Source: Pseudomonas sp. LS44 | GTDB taxonomy: Bacteria; Pseudomonadota; Gammaproteobacteria; Pseudomonadales; Pseudomonadaceae | Direction of reading: 5' to 3' | DNA: 64,000 nt | NCBI RefSeq assembly: GCF_024730785.1 | Contig: NZ_CP102830.1 | Location: forward strand, 682,001 to 746,000 | Shown here: piece by piece, positions 25,056-33,838 of the stretch | Position numbering within the stretch: the first letter of the stretch is position 1 | How the letters are laid out: each line of letters starts with the position of its first letter | Program-made: the position numbers and the translations under genes | The notes under the pieces: generated by a model | Seen by the model: only the letters and a program-made list of their open reading frames with translations | Told to the model about the DNA's origin: nothing | The model's database searches: none

Positions 25056-25424
25056 TCAGATGTTCTGCGCAATCCGCCAGAGCACGCCGCTGGGGTCGAA
25101 GACGATGAAATCGCGCATGCCCCACGGCTGGTCCTGCGGCGGCACCAGGCGCACGCCGTAACGTTCGGCGAGCTGCGCGGCCTGGACCTGCTCCCACCAG
25201 GCGTCCACGTCCTCCACCAGCAGATGCATCACGCAGTTCTCCGCCCAGTCCTGGACATAAAAGTCCTGCAGGAGAAACGCGCAGTGCGCGCCATGGCTGA
25301 AATAGGCCATCTGCTCGCCGACCCAGCCGGGCGTGAAGCCCAGGTCCTGATAGAAGCGCTGGCTGAGGGGGAAATCCTTGGCGGGTACGAAAGTCTTGAG
25401 TTCGACGCTGTTCAGATTGCGCAT
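25056..25424 (-). CDS. VOC family (glyoxalase/bleomycin-resistance fold) protein
   Basis: A 122-residue single VOC domain built from two beta-alpha-beta-beta-beta modules. MRNLNSVELKTFVPAKDFPLSQRFYQDLGF forms module one, and MHLLVEDVDAWWEQVQAAQLAERYGVRL, then GMRDFIVFDPSGVLWRIAQN, forms module two. Possible metal ligands are sparse (one E near the C-terminal strand is replaced by W-R), so enzymatic activity is uncertain. Lies downstream of a GNAT gene on the same strand, 76 bp apart. Confidence 0.8.
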   Translation of the reverse strand: MRNLNSVELKTFVPAKDFPLSQRFYQDLGFTPGWVGEQMAYFSHGAHCAFLLQDFYVQDWAENCVMHLLVEDVDAWWEQVQAAQLAERYGVRLVPPQDQPWGMRDFIVFDPSGVLWRIAQNI

Positions 25425-25500
25425 ACACGATTCCGCTTGTTGAAGTGACCAGGTGCGTCGACGCTCATAAAGGCGCCTCTTGCGGGCGCGTGCCGGCATG

Positions 25501-26118
25501 TTAGTCGGCGAGCAGTGGACGCTCCATATAGCGATGCGCGGCGATGCCTGGCAGCGTCGAAGCGCGTTCTTCGCACACGCGGAAACCCAGGCGCTCGTAG
25601 AGTTTCTGCGCCAGCGGATTGCTCGCCGTGACGTCCAGCGCCGCGGTGTGCAGCTTGAGGGTCGCGGCCTGGCTGAGCAGATGTTCGATCAGTTGGCTGC
25701 CGAGGCCCTGACCAATCAGCTCTGGCGCGACGCCGAGATGAGCGAGATACAGCACCTGACGACTAGGTGGCTGGATCAGACGTTCGATGCGCAAGCCGCG
25801 GACGATCACGCGCCAGGCGTGGCGCAGACCATAGAAGGCGAAAATCTGCCGTGCCGCAGCCAGGCTGTTGCTCAGATTGGCCGCGCCGCTGAACGCCGTG
25901 CCAGTGGCCACCACCCGGCCGTTCAACTCACCGACCCAGTGCTGGCGATGGCTGAACTCGCCGGCCGCGCTGACGAAGGCCGCCTGCAGGAAATCCTGCG
26001 CGCTACCGCGAGCCGGGTGGGCGAAGACGAAATCGAACGCCGCCGGCCCCGAGCTGTAGATCAGCGGCACGGCGAAGGGGGCGTCGGCGGGAGTGGCACG
26101 GCGAAAGGTCAACGACAT
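25501..26118 (-). CDS. GNAT family N-acetyltransferase
   Basis: A 205-residue acetyltransferase with the acetyl-CoA loop LGVAPELIGQGLGSQLIEHLL at about 137-157 (the Q/RxxGxG/A motif) and the C-terminal ASNPLAQKLYERLGF. The N-terminal part (RRATPADAPFAVPLIYSSG) matches Pseudomonas acetyltransferases of unknown substrate. Possibly co-transcribed with the downstream VOC gene. Confidence 0.85.
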   Translation of the reverse strand: MSLTFRRATPADAPFAVPLIYSSGPAAFDFVFAHPARGSAQDFLQAAFVSAAGEFSHRQHWVGELNGRVVATGTAFSGAANLSNSLAAARQIFAFYGLRHAWRVIVRGLRIERLIQPPSRQVLYLAHLGVAPELIGQGLGSQLIEHLLSQAATLKLHTAALDVTASNPLAQKLYERLGFRVCEERASTLPGIAAHRYMERPLLAD

Positions 26119-26175
26119 GGCGAGCGCTCGAAGTGCTGGGGACGGGCGAAATCTAGCACTGTCGTGCCACTTAGG

Positions 26176-27420
26176 TTAGGCGCTCTCGGCCCGCAGCCAT
26201 TCGAGAATGCCCAGGCCTGCCGCGCGGCCGCTGGCGAAGCAGGCGGTGAGCAGGTAGCCGCCGGTGGGCGCTTCCCAGTCGAGCATTTCACCGGCGCAGA
26301 ACACGCCGGGCAGCTGGCGCAGCATCAAGCGTTCATCCAGCGCGGCGAAGGTGACGCCGCCGGCGCTGCTGATCGCCTCGTCGAGCGGGCGGGTTCGCAC
26401 CAGCGTCAGTGGCAGGGTCTTGATTGCCGCGGCCAGTAGCGCGGGGTCGGCATAGGTCGCGGCGCTGCTCAGTTCGCGCAACAAGCCGGCGCGCACCCCG
26501 TCGAGGCCGAGCTGGCCGCGCAGGTGGTTGCTGATCGACTTGCTGCCGCGCGGTTTGCGCAGTGCGGTTTCGATCTGCTGCACGGTTTTCTGCGGCAACA
26601 GGTCGAGCTGCACGGTGGCGCTGCCGCTGGCGGCGATCTGCTCGCGGATCGGTGCCGATAGCGCATAGATCAGGCTGCCTTCGACGCCTTGGGCGGTGAT
26701 CACGAACTCGCCGAGGCGTGGCGCTGCGCTACCGCAGGCGATGGCGCAGGACTTGACTGGCGCGCCGGCGAATTTCTCGGCGAACAGTGCACTCCAGCCG
26801 GCCACTTCGAAGCCGCAGTTGCTCGGCTGCAGCGCCGCCACGCCGACCCCGCGCTGTTCCAGCAGCGGTACCCAAGCGCCGTCCGAGCCGAGCCGCGCCC
26901 AGCTGCCGCCGCCCAGGGCGAGCAGGGTGGCATCGGCAGACACGGCGATTTCTCCCTCGGTTGTGGCGATACGCAGGCTGCCGTCGGCATTCCAGCCCAG
27001 CCAGCGGCTGCGCGTGTGCAGGTTGACGCCGTGTTCGCGCAAGCGCTTGAGCCACGCGCGCAGCAGTGGCGCGGCTTTCATGTCGGTGGGGAATACCCGC
27101 CCGGAGCTGCCGACGAAGGTGTCGATACCCAAGCCGTGAATCCAGCTGCGCAGCGCCTCGGCGTCGAAATCGTCGAGCAGCGCGGCGATCTCGGCGCGGC
27201 GCGTGCCGTAGTGATCGAGGAACGCCGGCTTGGCCTCCGAGTGGGTGATGTTCATCCCGCCGACCCCGGCCAGCAGGAACTTGCGGCCAAGCGAAGGCAT
27301 GGCGTCGTAGAGGTCGACTGGGATTCCGGCCAGGGCCAGCATTTCGGCGGCCATCAAACCGGCAGGGCCGCCGCCGATGATGGTGGCGCGAGGGGCGGCA
27401 GGGGCGGCGGACTCGGTCAT
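26176..27420 (-). CDS. NAD(P)/FAD-dependent oxidoreductase, HI0933/TIGR03862 type
   Basis: A 414-residue flavoprotein. The dinucleotide motif IIGGGPAGLMAAE is at 14-26 and GRKFLLAGVGGMNITHSE follows near 56, a signature of this family. A second glycine-rich stretch LLALGGGSWARLGSDG lies mid-protein, and the C-terminal CAGEMLDWEAPTGGYLLTACFASGRAAG closes the FAD site. Function of the family is not established; some members act on rRNA or tRNA intermediates in genome-context proposals. ATG at 27420 is preferred because the preceding in-frame 25 codons contain no domain. Monocistronic. Confidence 0.85.
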   Translation of the reverse strand: MTESAAPAAPRATIIGGGPAGLMAAEMLALAGIPVDLYDAMPSLGRKFLLAGVGGMNITHSEAKPAFLDHYGTRRAEIAALLDDFDAEALRSWIHGLGIDTFVGSSGRVFPTDMKAAPLLRAWLKRLREHGVNLHTRSRWLGWNADGSLRIATTEGEIAVSADATLLALGGGSWARLGSDGAWVPLLEQRGVGVAALQPSNCGFEVAGWSALFAEKFAGAPVKSCAIACGSAAPRLGEFVITAQGVEGSLIYALSAPIREQIAASGSATVQLDLLPQKTVQQIETALRKPRGSKSISNHLRGQLGLDGVRAGLLRELSSAATYADPALLAAAIKTLPLTLVRTRPLDEAISSAGGVTFAALDERLMLRQLPGVFCAGEMLDWEAPTGGYLLTACFASGRAAGLGILEWLRAESA

Positions 27421-27552
27421 GGCGTCGGGCTGGCAGGTAATGAGGATGGCGCATTCTACCCGAGGGCGGTGGCTGTGCTGGCTGGGCGAATTCATCCAGC
27501 CTTACAAAAGGCTATGCATCAGTTAAGTGCTGCGCAGCGCTTTGTAGCTTTT

Positions 27553-27657
27553 GTAGGGTGGGTTAGCTGCGTAGCGGCGTAACCCACCAGCGATACCGCC
27601 CTGGACACCGGCCTCCAGTCGGCTCGGCGGGTTACGCCTAGGGCTAAGCCGCCCTAC
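27553..27657. repeat. GTAGGGTGGGTTA-type repeat pair
   Basis: Left unit GTAGGGTGGGTTAGCTGCG...GTAACCCACC (27553-27588) and a right inverted unit GCGGGTTACGCC...GCCCTAC ending at 27657. Another copy is at 58097. It fills the 250-bp gap between co-oriented genes, which otherwise shows nothing. Confidence 0.75.
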
Positions 27658-27670
27658 GAATCTGAGCGGT

Positions 27671-28270
27671 TCACGAGGTTTTTGGCAGCCACGGCTCCGC
27701 CAGCACCACCGCACCGCGCCCGCCGCGGCGCATGCTGTTCATGACCTGCAGCCAGCTCAATTCGGTGCGCTGAAAACGCTCGGCGGGAATCATCAGCAGG
27801 CTGCCGGCGGTGCCGCCCGAGGGGCCGGCATCGGCCAGGTAGATGGTCATCCAGCCATTGCTGGGCGGCTCCATGGCCAGACAGAACTGATAGCAGCCGT
27901 CCTCCTCATACAGCCCGACGCTAGTGCCTTCGGCATCCTCGATACCAGCCATCCGTGTGGCGGTGTCCTTGGCCAGTTGGTAGCCGGGCAGATTGGCCAG
28001 CACATAGTTTTCCAGCGTGCCGAGCAGGCGTTTGGCGAGCACGGTCTTGGCCAGCAGTCCGGCGCCGAAACACACCACCAGCAGCGCCAACAGGGTCACC
28101 AGGGTGAACAGCGTGACCCCGGCGACGAGGTGGTCGGGGAACATCGGCAGCAGTTTGGCGACTGCCGGGCGTAGCAGGTGCACGGCTTTTTCCAGCAGCA
28201 CCACGATCAGCATCAGCGGCAGGAGAAACAGCAGGCCGCCGGCTACCGTGGTCTTGATGAATCGCAGCAT
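27671..28270 (-). CDS. DUF502 membrane protein
   Basis: A 199-residue protein with two N-terminal membrane segments (about 8-28 and 50-75). It shows the DUF502 pattern: VAGGLLFLLPLMLIVVLLEKA, then GAGLLAKTVLAKRLLGTLENYVLANLPGYQLAKD, and a C-terminal soluble domain ending LMIPAERFQRTELSWLQVMNSMRRGG. Function unknown; homologues occur widely in bacteria and plants (COV-like). The ATG at 28270 follows AAGGA. Lies 37 bp downstream of the deacetylase-fold gene on the same strand. Confidence 0.85.
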   Translation of the reverse strand: MLRFIKTTVAGGLLFLLPLMLIVVLLEKAVHLLRPAVAKLLPMFPDHLVAGVTLFTLVTLLALLVVCFGAGLLAKTVLAKRLLGTLENYVLANLPGYQLAKDTATRMAGIEDAEGTSVGLYEEDGCYQFCLAMEPPSNGWMTIYLADAGPSGGTAGSLLMIPAERFQRTELSWLQVMNSMRRGGRGAVVLAEPWLPKTS

Positions 28271-28307
28271 GAGGACATTCCTTGAGGCGAAGTGGGGCAA
28301 CTCGGCT

Positions 28308-29222
28308 TCAGGTTAGCTGCTGCCACACCCGCTGCGCGCTGTGGTGCAGCAGGCCGTGGCGCCGCGCCAGCGCCAGACGGTCCTTGTCGTAGCCGCCGCC
28401 GATCACTCCGAGCACCGGGATTTCGCGTTCCCGGCAATGGCGCAGTACCGCTTCGTCACGGGCGGCGATGCCGGCGTCGGTCAGGTTGAGATAGCCGAGC
28501 GCGTCGTCGCGATGCACGTCGACGCCGGCGTCGTAGAGCACCAGGTCCGGCTGATAGAGCGGCAGCAGGTAGTTGAGGCTGTCGTCGACCACCTTGAGGT
28601 AGTCGGCGTCGCCCATGCCCATCGGCAGCGGGATGTCCCAGTCGCTGGTGGCCTTGCGCGCCGGGAAGTTCTTCTCGCAATGCAGCGACACGGTAATCGC
28701 ATCCGGGGTGTGTTCGAGGATCCGCGCGGTACCGTCGCCCTGGTGCACGTCGCAGTCGAAGATCAGCACGCGGCCGACCTTGCCGGCTGCCAGCAGGTAG
28801 CGGGCGATAATCGCCAGGTCGTTGAAGATGCAAAAACCCGAGGCATGATCGTAGTGCGCGTGATGGGTGCCGCCGGCCAGATGACAGGCCAGGCCGTGTT
28901 GTAGCGCCAGTTCGGCGCCCAACAGCGAACCGCCTACCGCGCGTACGGTGCGCCGCGCCAGTGCTTCGCTCCACGGTAGGCCGAGGCGCCGTTGTTCGCT
29001 GGCGGTCAGGTCGCCGCTCAGGAAACGCTCGATATAGGCCGGGCAATGGGCGAGGGCGAGCACCTCGCGCGGGCAGGGATCGGGGCGTTGCAGTTGGGCA
29101 TCGGTAGTCAGGCCGCTGGCGATCAGGTGATCGCGCAGCAGGCGGAATTTTTCCATCGGGAAACGATGGTTGGCCGGGAAGGGCGGGCTGTAGTCGTCAT
29201 GGTAGACCAGCGGTAGCGGCAT
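28308..29222 (-). CDS. Histone deacetylase-fold amidohydrolase
   Basis: A 304-residue zinc hydrolase of the arginase/deacetylase fold. The paired catalytic histidines lie in GGTHHAHYDHASGFCIFND (H120, H121). Zinc ligands D158 and H160 are in FDCDVHQGDGT, and the third Asp is in LYDAGVDVH. Bacterial members remove acetyl groups from small molecules such as acetylpolyamines or, like AcuC, from proteins; the substrate cannot be told here. ATG at 29222 is divergent from the GNAT-led operon with only 54 bp between the starts. Confidence 0.88.
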   Translation of the reverse strand: MPLPLVYHDDYSPPFPANHRFPMEKFRLLRDHLIASGLTTDAQLQRPDPCPREVLALAHCPAYIERFLSGDLTASEQRRLGLPWSEALARRTVRAVGGSLLGAELALQHGLACHLAGGTHHAHYDHASGFCIFNDLAIIARYLLAAGKVGRVLIFDCDVHQGDGTARILEHTPDAITVSLHCEKNFPARKATSDWDIPLPMGMGDADYLKVVDDSLNYLLPLYQPDLVLYDAGVDVHRDDALGYLNLTDAGIAARDEAVLRHCREREIPVLGVIGGGYDKDRLALARRHGLLHHSAQRVWQQLT

Positions 29223-29276
29223 ACAATGCTCCGGTACGGTCCGCGCAGTATGACCGAGCCGCCGCAAGGAACCGAG

Positions 29277-29840
29277 ATGGTCGAGCCGATTGAACTGGAA
29301 ACCCCGCGCCTCTACCTGCGCCGCTGGCAGGCCGCCGACCTGGAGCCCATGGCTGCGCTGTGCGCCGATGCTGAGGTGATGCGCTACTTCCCGGCGCCGC
29401 TCAGCCGCGCCGAGACCGAGGCGCTGCTGGCACGCATCCACGCGCATTTCGCCGAGCATGGTTTCGGACCGTGGGCGTTGCAGCGCAAGGACAGCGGCGC
29501 GCTGATCGGTTTCACCGGCCTCGGCCGCGTCAACTTCGCCGCGCCGTTCACCCCGGCGGTGGAGATCGGCTGGCGCCTGGCCCGTGCGCATTGGCGCCAG
29601 GGCTTCGCCAGCGAGGCCGCCCGGGCGGCGCTGCAGTGCGCCTTCGAGCGGCTCGAGCTGGCGCAGGTGGTGTCGTTTACCACGCTGAGCAATCTGCCCT
29701 CGCAGGGGGTGATGCAGGCGCTTGGCATGCGCCGCGATGCGGCCGACGACTTCGATCACCCCGGCCTCGCCGCCGGCGACCCGTTGCGCCGCCACGTGCT
29801 GTACCGACTGGATCGCGCCGACTGGCAGGCCCCGCGATGA
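29277..29840 (+). CDS. GNAT acetyltransferase, RimJ/RimL type
   Basis: A 187-residue acetyltransferase. ETPRLYLRRWQAADLEPMAALCADAEVMRYFP opens the domain; EIGWRLARAHWRQGFASEAARAAL (about 99-122) is the acetyl-CoA region; FTTLSNLPSQGVMQALGMRR follows. These are features of ribosomal-protein-type GNATs, but most paralogues act on other amines. The ATG at 29277 has AAGGA 8 bases upstream, so it is preferred over earlier in-frame starts. It is the first gene of a four-gene overlapping operon. Confidence 0.85.
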   Translation: MVEPIELETPRLYLRRWQAADLEPMAALCADAEVMRYFPAPLSRAETEALLARIHAHFAEHGFGPWALQRKDSGALIGFTGLGRVNFAAPFTPAVEIGWRLARAHWRQGFASEAARAALQCAFERLELAQVVSFTTLSNLPSQGVMQALGMRRDAADDFDHPGLAAGDPLRRHVLYRLDRADWQAPR

Positions 29841-31468
29841 ATGAAATCGAGCAGGTCCGGGCCTACCACGCACTGAGCAAACACCGCCCAGAGCGTTTCG
29901 CCGCCGGTCCCGGTCAGCTCGACTGGGCGACCCAGCCGGCGCCGTTTCGCCGCTACGCCGGGACGCGGCTGATCGAGCTGTGGCAGCGCCCGCTGGAAGA
30001 GTCGCCAGCCTATGACGCGGTGTTCGCCGCGCCGCTTGGTCAACCGGCGGCGCTGAATCGCGCCAACCTCTCGCAACTGCTCTACGACAGCCTCGGCGTA
30101 TCGGCGTGGAAGGAGTCCGCCGGCACTCGCTGGGCGCTGCGGGTCAATCCGTCGTCCGGCAACCTGCACCCGACCGAGGCCTATCTATTGCTGCCGCCGG
30201 GCGCGCTGGAAGCCGCGGGCCTGCTCGCCCACTACAGCGCCGATGTGCATACCCTGGAAGTGCGCGCTGAACTGCCAGTCGCCCTCGGCGCGCAATTGCA
30301 GGCGGCGCTGCCGGCCGGCGGCTGTCTGCTCGGCTTGACCAGCATCCCCTGGCGCGAGGCGTGGAAGTACGGCGAGCGCGACTATCGCTATTGCCAGCAC
30401 GACCTCGGCCACGCGCTGGCCGCCATCGCCATCGCCATCGCCGCCAGCGCGCTGGGCTGGCAGGCGCGCCTGTTGCGCGGGGTCGCCGAGGTGCATTGGG
30501 ATGCGGTGTTCGGCCTGGACCGCGACGGTTTCCACGAAGCCGAAAGCATCGACGCGGTGCTCTGGATCGGTGCGCCGCAAGCCACCGAGCCACGGTTTTC
30601 GGAGTCACTGCTGCACGGCCTGGCGGCGCTGGAACTGCAGGGCGTGCCCAATCGCCTGTCGCGCCAGTATCGCGACTGGCCGGAGCTGGCCCGGGTCCAG
30701 GTGCTGTGCCGTGCGCCGGCATTGGCACCGCTGGGGTGGGAGAGTCCAGCGGCGTTGCCGCGCAGCGACAATCCCGGCCTACCGCTGCGCCCGCTGCTGC
30801 ATCGCCGGCGTAGCGCGCAGGCCATGGACGGTCAGGCGGGGATTCATGCCGAACTGCTGTTCGCCTGGCTGCGCCGTCTACTGCCGGCGCACTCACCGGT
30901 ACCGTTGGCGTTGAGCGGCCAACCGGCGCAGGTCGACTTGCTGCTCTTCGTCCATCGCGTGCAGGGCCTGGCGCCAGGGTTGTACTGGTTGGCGCGCAGT
31001 GAAGATCGGCCGCAAGCGCTGCGCGAGGATCTCCTCTGGCAGCGTCTGGACGGCGATCTGCCGCTCTATCGGCTGCTCGAAGGCGATGCGCGCGGCTTGG
31101 CCGGTTTCCTCTCCTGCGGGCAGGACATCGCCGGCGACGGTTGCGTCGCCCTGGCCATGTTGGCGCGACTGGATCAGGCGCTGGAGCAGGGCGCCTGGCA
31201 GTACCCTCGGCTTTACTGGGAGTGCGGGCAGATCGGCCAATTGCTGTATCTGGAAGCCGAAGCGGCGGGATTATCCGGCACCGGGATTGGCTGCTACTTC
31301 GACGATGCGGTACATGAGTTGCTCGGGATTGCCGACAGCGGCTGGCAAAGCCTTTACCATTTCACCCTGGGCCGCGCCGTGTGGGACGAACGCCTGACGT
31401 CCCTGCCGGCCTACGCAGAATTACGCAGACCGCCGCCCGCGAGCGGTCGCCAAGGAGATGATCTATGA
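29837..31468 (+). CDS. Tandem nitroreductase / SagB-ThcOx-type dehydrogenase
   Basis: A 543-residue protein with two nitroreductase-like FMN domains. The first (about 60-250) has NPSSGNLHPTEAYLLLP and WREAWKYGERDYRYCQHDLGHALAAIAIAI. The second (about 330-520) has HRRRSAQAMD, LLLFVHRVQGLAPGLYWL and YWECGQIGQLLYLEAEAAGLSGTGIGCYFDDAVHELLG. The last motif is the SagB-type signature. SagB/ThcOx enzymes oxidise azolines in peptide natural products, but no YcaO cyclase or precursor gene is nearby, so that role is not supported. ATG overlaps the GNAT stop (ATGA), and its stop overlaps tesB. Confidence 0.82.
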   Translation: MNEIEQVRAYHALSKHRPERFAAGPGQLDWATQPAPFRRYAGTRLIELWQRPLEESPAYDAVFAAPLGQPAALNRANLSQLLYDSLGVSAWKESAGTRWALRVNPSSGNLHPTEAYLLLPPGALEAAGLLAHYSADVHTLEVRAELPVALGAQLQAALPAGGCLLGLTSIPWREAWKYGERDYRYCQHDLGHALAAIAIAIAASALGWQARLLRGVAEVHWDAVFGLDRDGFHEAESIDAVLWIGAPQATEPRFSESLLHGLAALELQGVPNRLSRQYRDWPELARVQVLCRAPALAPLGWESPAALPRSDNPGLPLRPLLHRRRSAQAMDGQAGIHAELLFAWLRRLLPAHSPVPLALSGQPAQVDLLLFVHRVQGLAPGLYWLARSEDRPQALREDLLWQRLDGDLPLYRLLEGDARGLAGFLSCGQDIAGDGCVALAMLARLDQALEQGAWQYPRLYWECGQIGQLLYLEAEAAGLSGTGIGCYFDDAVHELLGIADSGWQSLYHFTLGRAVWDERLTSLPAYAELRRPPPASGRQGDDL

Positions 31469-32340
31469 GTCGAGTGCTGGATGAGCTGGTGTCGCTGTTG
31501 AGTCTGGAAGCCATCGAGGAAGATCTGTTTCGCGGCAACAGCCAAGACCTCGGTTTTCCTCAGTTGTACGGCGGCCAGGTGATCGGCCAGGCGTTGTCCG
31601 CAGTCAGCCAGACGGTCGAGCCGGCCCGCCATGTGCATTCCATGCATGGTTACTTCCTGCGTCCCGGCGATGCACAGATGCCGGTCGTCTATCAGGTCGA
31701 CCGTGTGCGTGATGGCGGCAGTTTCAGTACCCGGCGGGTCACCGCGATCCAGAAGGGTCAGCCGATCTTCTTCTGCAGCGCCTCGTTCCAGGCCGATGAG
31801 CCGGGCTTCGAGCATCAGCTGCCGATGCCCGACGTCCCAGGCCCGGAGAACCTGCGCAGCGAACAGGACATCGCCCGCGAGAACGCCCACCTGTTTTCCG
31901 AGCGCATGCGCGACAAGCTGGTACTCAACGACAAACCGATCGAGATTCGCCCGGTCAGCCTGGACAATCCCTACGATCCCAAGCCCAGAGAGCCGATTCA
32001 GTACCTGTGGTTCCGCGCCACCGGCGAGCTGCCGGACAACCCGCTGATCCACAAATACCTGATGGCCTACGCCTCGGACTTCGACCTGCTGAGCACCGCG
32101 TTGTTGCCGCATGGCGTAGGGAACTTTGCGAGCAACATGCAGATCGCCAGCCTCGACCATTCGCTGTGGTTCCACCGTCATCTACGGGCTGATGAATGGC
32201 TGCTGTATGCCATGGACAGTCCGTGGTCGGGCAACGCGCGTGGCTTCAATCGCGGCAACATCTTCAACCGCGCCGGGCAATTGGTGGCTTCTTCGGCGCA
32301 GGAAGGGCTGATCCGCCAGCGCGAGCGGCGTCCCAAGTGA
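31465..32340 (+). CDS. tesB: Acyl-CoA thioesterase II
   Basis: A 291-residue TesB with two hot-dog domains, cleaving acyl-CoA to free fatty acid and CoA in the cytosol. Characteristic segments are LFRGNSQDLGFPQLYGGQVIGQAL (about 20-43), VHSMHGYFLRPGD, FSTRRVTAIQKGQPIFFCSASFQ and the C-terminal ASLDHSLWFHRHLRADEWLLY with the active-site Asp, plus a Gln near the end. Its start overlaps the dehydrogenase stop by 4 bp (ATGA) and its stop overlaps the HAD start (GTGA), so it is translationally coupled on both sides. Confidence 0.93.
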   Translation: MSRVLDELVSLLSLEAIEEDLFRGNSQDLGFPQLYGGQVIGQALSAVSQTVEPARHVHSMHGYFLRPGDAQMPVVYQVDRVRDGGSFSTRRVTAIQKGQPIFFCSASFQADEPGFEHQLPMPDVPGPENLRSEQDIARENAHLFSERMRDKLVLNDKPIEIRPVSLDNPYDPKPREPIQYLWFRATGELPDNPLIHKYLMAYASDFDLLSTALLPHGVGNFASNMQIASLDHSLWFHRHLRADEWLLYAMDSPWSGNARGFNRGNIFNRAGQLVASSAQEGLIRQRERRPK

Positions 32341-32924
32341 GGCTGCGCCAAGCCCGCCACTGGGTGTTCGACATGGACGGCACGCTGACCGTGGCGGTGC
32401 ACGACTTCGCGGCGATCCGTCGGGCCCTGGCGATTCCGCCGGAAGACGACATCCTGCACCATTTGGCGGCCCTGCCAGACGCCGAGGCAGCGGCCAAACA
32501 TGCCTGGCTGCTCGAGCACGAACGCGAATTGGCGATCGGCTCACAGGCCGCACCGGGGGCGGTGGCGCTGGTGCGCGAACTGCACGAGCGCGGTTGCAAA
32601 CTCGGGATACTCACCCGCAACGCACATGAACTGGCGCTGCTGACGCTTGGTGCAATTGGCCTGGGCGAGTGCTTTCTCAGTGCCGACGTAATCGGCCGCG
32701 ACGAAGCACCACCCAAACCCGATCCGGGTGGCTTGCTGCATCTGGCCGAGCAATGGGACGTGGCGCCGAGCGAGTTGGTGATGGTCGGCGACTACCGCTT
32801 CGATTTGGACTGCGCCCGTGCCGCCGGCGCCTTTGGTGTGCTGGTCAACCTACCGGACAACCCTTGGCCGGAACTGGCCGATGCCTTCGGTCGCGATTGC
32901 GGCGAAATTCTGGGGATGCTCTAG
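32337..32924 (+). CDS. HAD-family hydrolase (subfamily IA)
   Basis: A 195-residue phosphatase-like protein. Motif I FDMDGTLT carries D12 and D14, motif II is ILTRN near 93, and motif III/IV comprises PKPDPGGLLHLAEQW and MVGDYRFDLDCARAAG. This is the order seen in phosphoglycolate-phosphatase-like HADs. The GTG at 32337 overlaps the tesB stop. It closes the four-gene operon; a single GTAGGGCG-type repeat follows. Confidence 0.87.
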   Translation: MRLRQARHWVFDMDGTLTVAVHDFAAIRRALAIPPEDDILHHLAALPDAEAAAKHAWLLEHERELAIGSQAAPGAVALVRELHERGCKLGILTRNAHELALLTLGAIGLGECFLSADVIGRDEAPPKPDPGGLLHLAEQWDVAPSELVMVGDYRFDLDCARAAGAFGVLVNLPDNPWPELADAFGRDCGEILGML

Positions 32925-32959
32925 AGGCCCAACGCAAGGCCGAAACTGATGAGCACCCG

Positions 32960-32987
32960 GTAGGGCGTACTCGCGCAGCAGTACGCC
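32960..32987. repeat. Single GTAGGGCGTACTCGCG-type unit
   Basis: A 28-bp unit with internal dyad GGCGTACT...AGTACGCC, identical in type to those at 5413 and 56249. It lies between the convergent HAD and PhyH-like genes and could act as terminator. Confidence 0.75.
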
Positions 32988-32992
32988 GCCAG

Positions 32993-33763
32993 TCAGTCGT
33001 ACTCCGCTTCGGCATGCTCACCGAGCAGACGCCGCTGGCGTGGCGTGCAAGCGGCCAGCACTTGCGGGTTGAAGTGGAAGTGCAGGTACGGGGAAAACTT
33101 TTGCGCGACCATGCGCCGGGCGTAGTGCACCTGCAGCAGGTAACGACTGCGATCAGGCGTGCGGTTGCGACTGCCTGCATGCCACAACTCACTGCGAAAC
33201 AGCAGCACATCGCCGGCGCGGCACAACACCGGCTCAGCGGCGCGGCCCTGCCAGTGGTCCTCACCAGCGATGGGGCCGCGGCCAGCGCGATGGCTGCCGG
33301 CAATCACCTGGGTCGGGCACAGCGCTTCGTCGATCTCGTCGAGATACAGATGCGCGGTGCAGATCTGCATCGGCAACTCGAAAGCCGGGTCGCTCAACAG
33401 CGCCGGCGGCAGCGCCATGACCTGATAGTCCTGATGCAACTCGGCGCCGACAAAACCCGGATGGCAGCGCCAAGCAGTCTGGCCAATGACGTGGCAATCC
33501 GCGCCCAGCGCAGCTTCGGCCAGCTCGATCAGCCCAGGCAGATCAAGATAATCCAGCCACAGCGGGTCGCGGTTGAACACGCATTTGTAGTGGTCGACCA
33601 GGCCCTGGTAGTCCCAATGGATGGGTTTTAGTTGGTCGATGGCGAGACGCGCGGCGGCAATCTGTGCAGGGTTCAGCACGCCGGGTAGCAATGCGTAGCC
33701 GTCCGTATGCAGTGCTCGCAGGCGTGCGGCGGTGAGTGGGGCGGAAGGGGCTGCGTGGCTCAT
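32993..33763 (-). CDS. Phytanoyl-CoA dioxygenase (PhyH)-family protein
   Basis: A 256-residue Fe(II)/2-oxoglutarate-dependent oxygenase. The facial triad is visible as H110 and D112 (AELHQDYQ) and H195 (ELWHAGSRN), with R207 in SRYLLQ as a candidate for binding 2-oxoglutarate. Family enzymes hydroxylate diverse small molecules; the substrate is unknown. ATG at 33763 is used; the upstream in-frame extension is arginine-serine-rich shadow sequence. Confidence 0.85.
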   Translation of the reverse strand: MSHAAPSAPLTAARLRALHTDGYALLPGVLNPAQIAAARLAIDQLKPIHWDYQGLVDHYKCVFNRDPLWLDYLDLPGLIELAEAALGADCHVIGQTAWRCHPGFVGAELHQDYQVMALPPALLSDPAFELPMQICTAHLYLDEIDEALCPTQVIAGSHRAGRGPIAGEDHWQGRAAEPVLCRAGDVLLFRSELWHAGSRNRTPDRSRYLLQVHYARRMVAQKFSPYLHFHFNPQVLAACTPRQRRLLGEHAEAEYD

Positions 33764-33838
33764 GGCGGGGCACCTGTGGCACGACATGAGGTCATGCTGG
33801 CACGCCGGCGTAGAACAAAAAAGGCCAGCACCTGAAGC

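Noticed and set aside
29837-31468. RiPP (azole-forming) biosynthetic locus based on the SagB-like enzyme
   Set aside because: No YcaO, E1-like partner, leader peptidase or precursor-like short gene in the vicinity; neighbours are tesB, GNAT and HAD.
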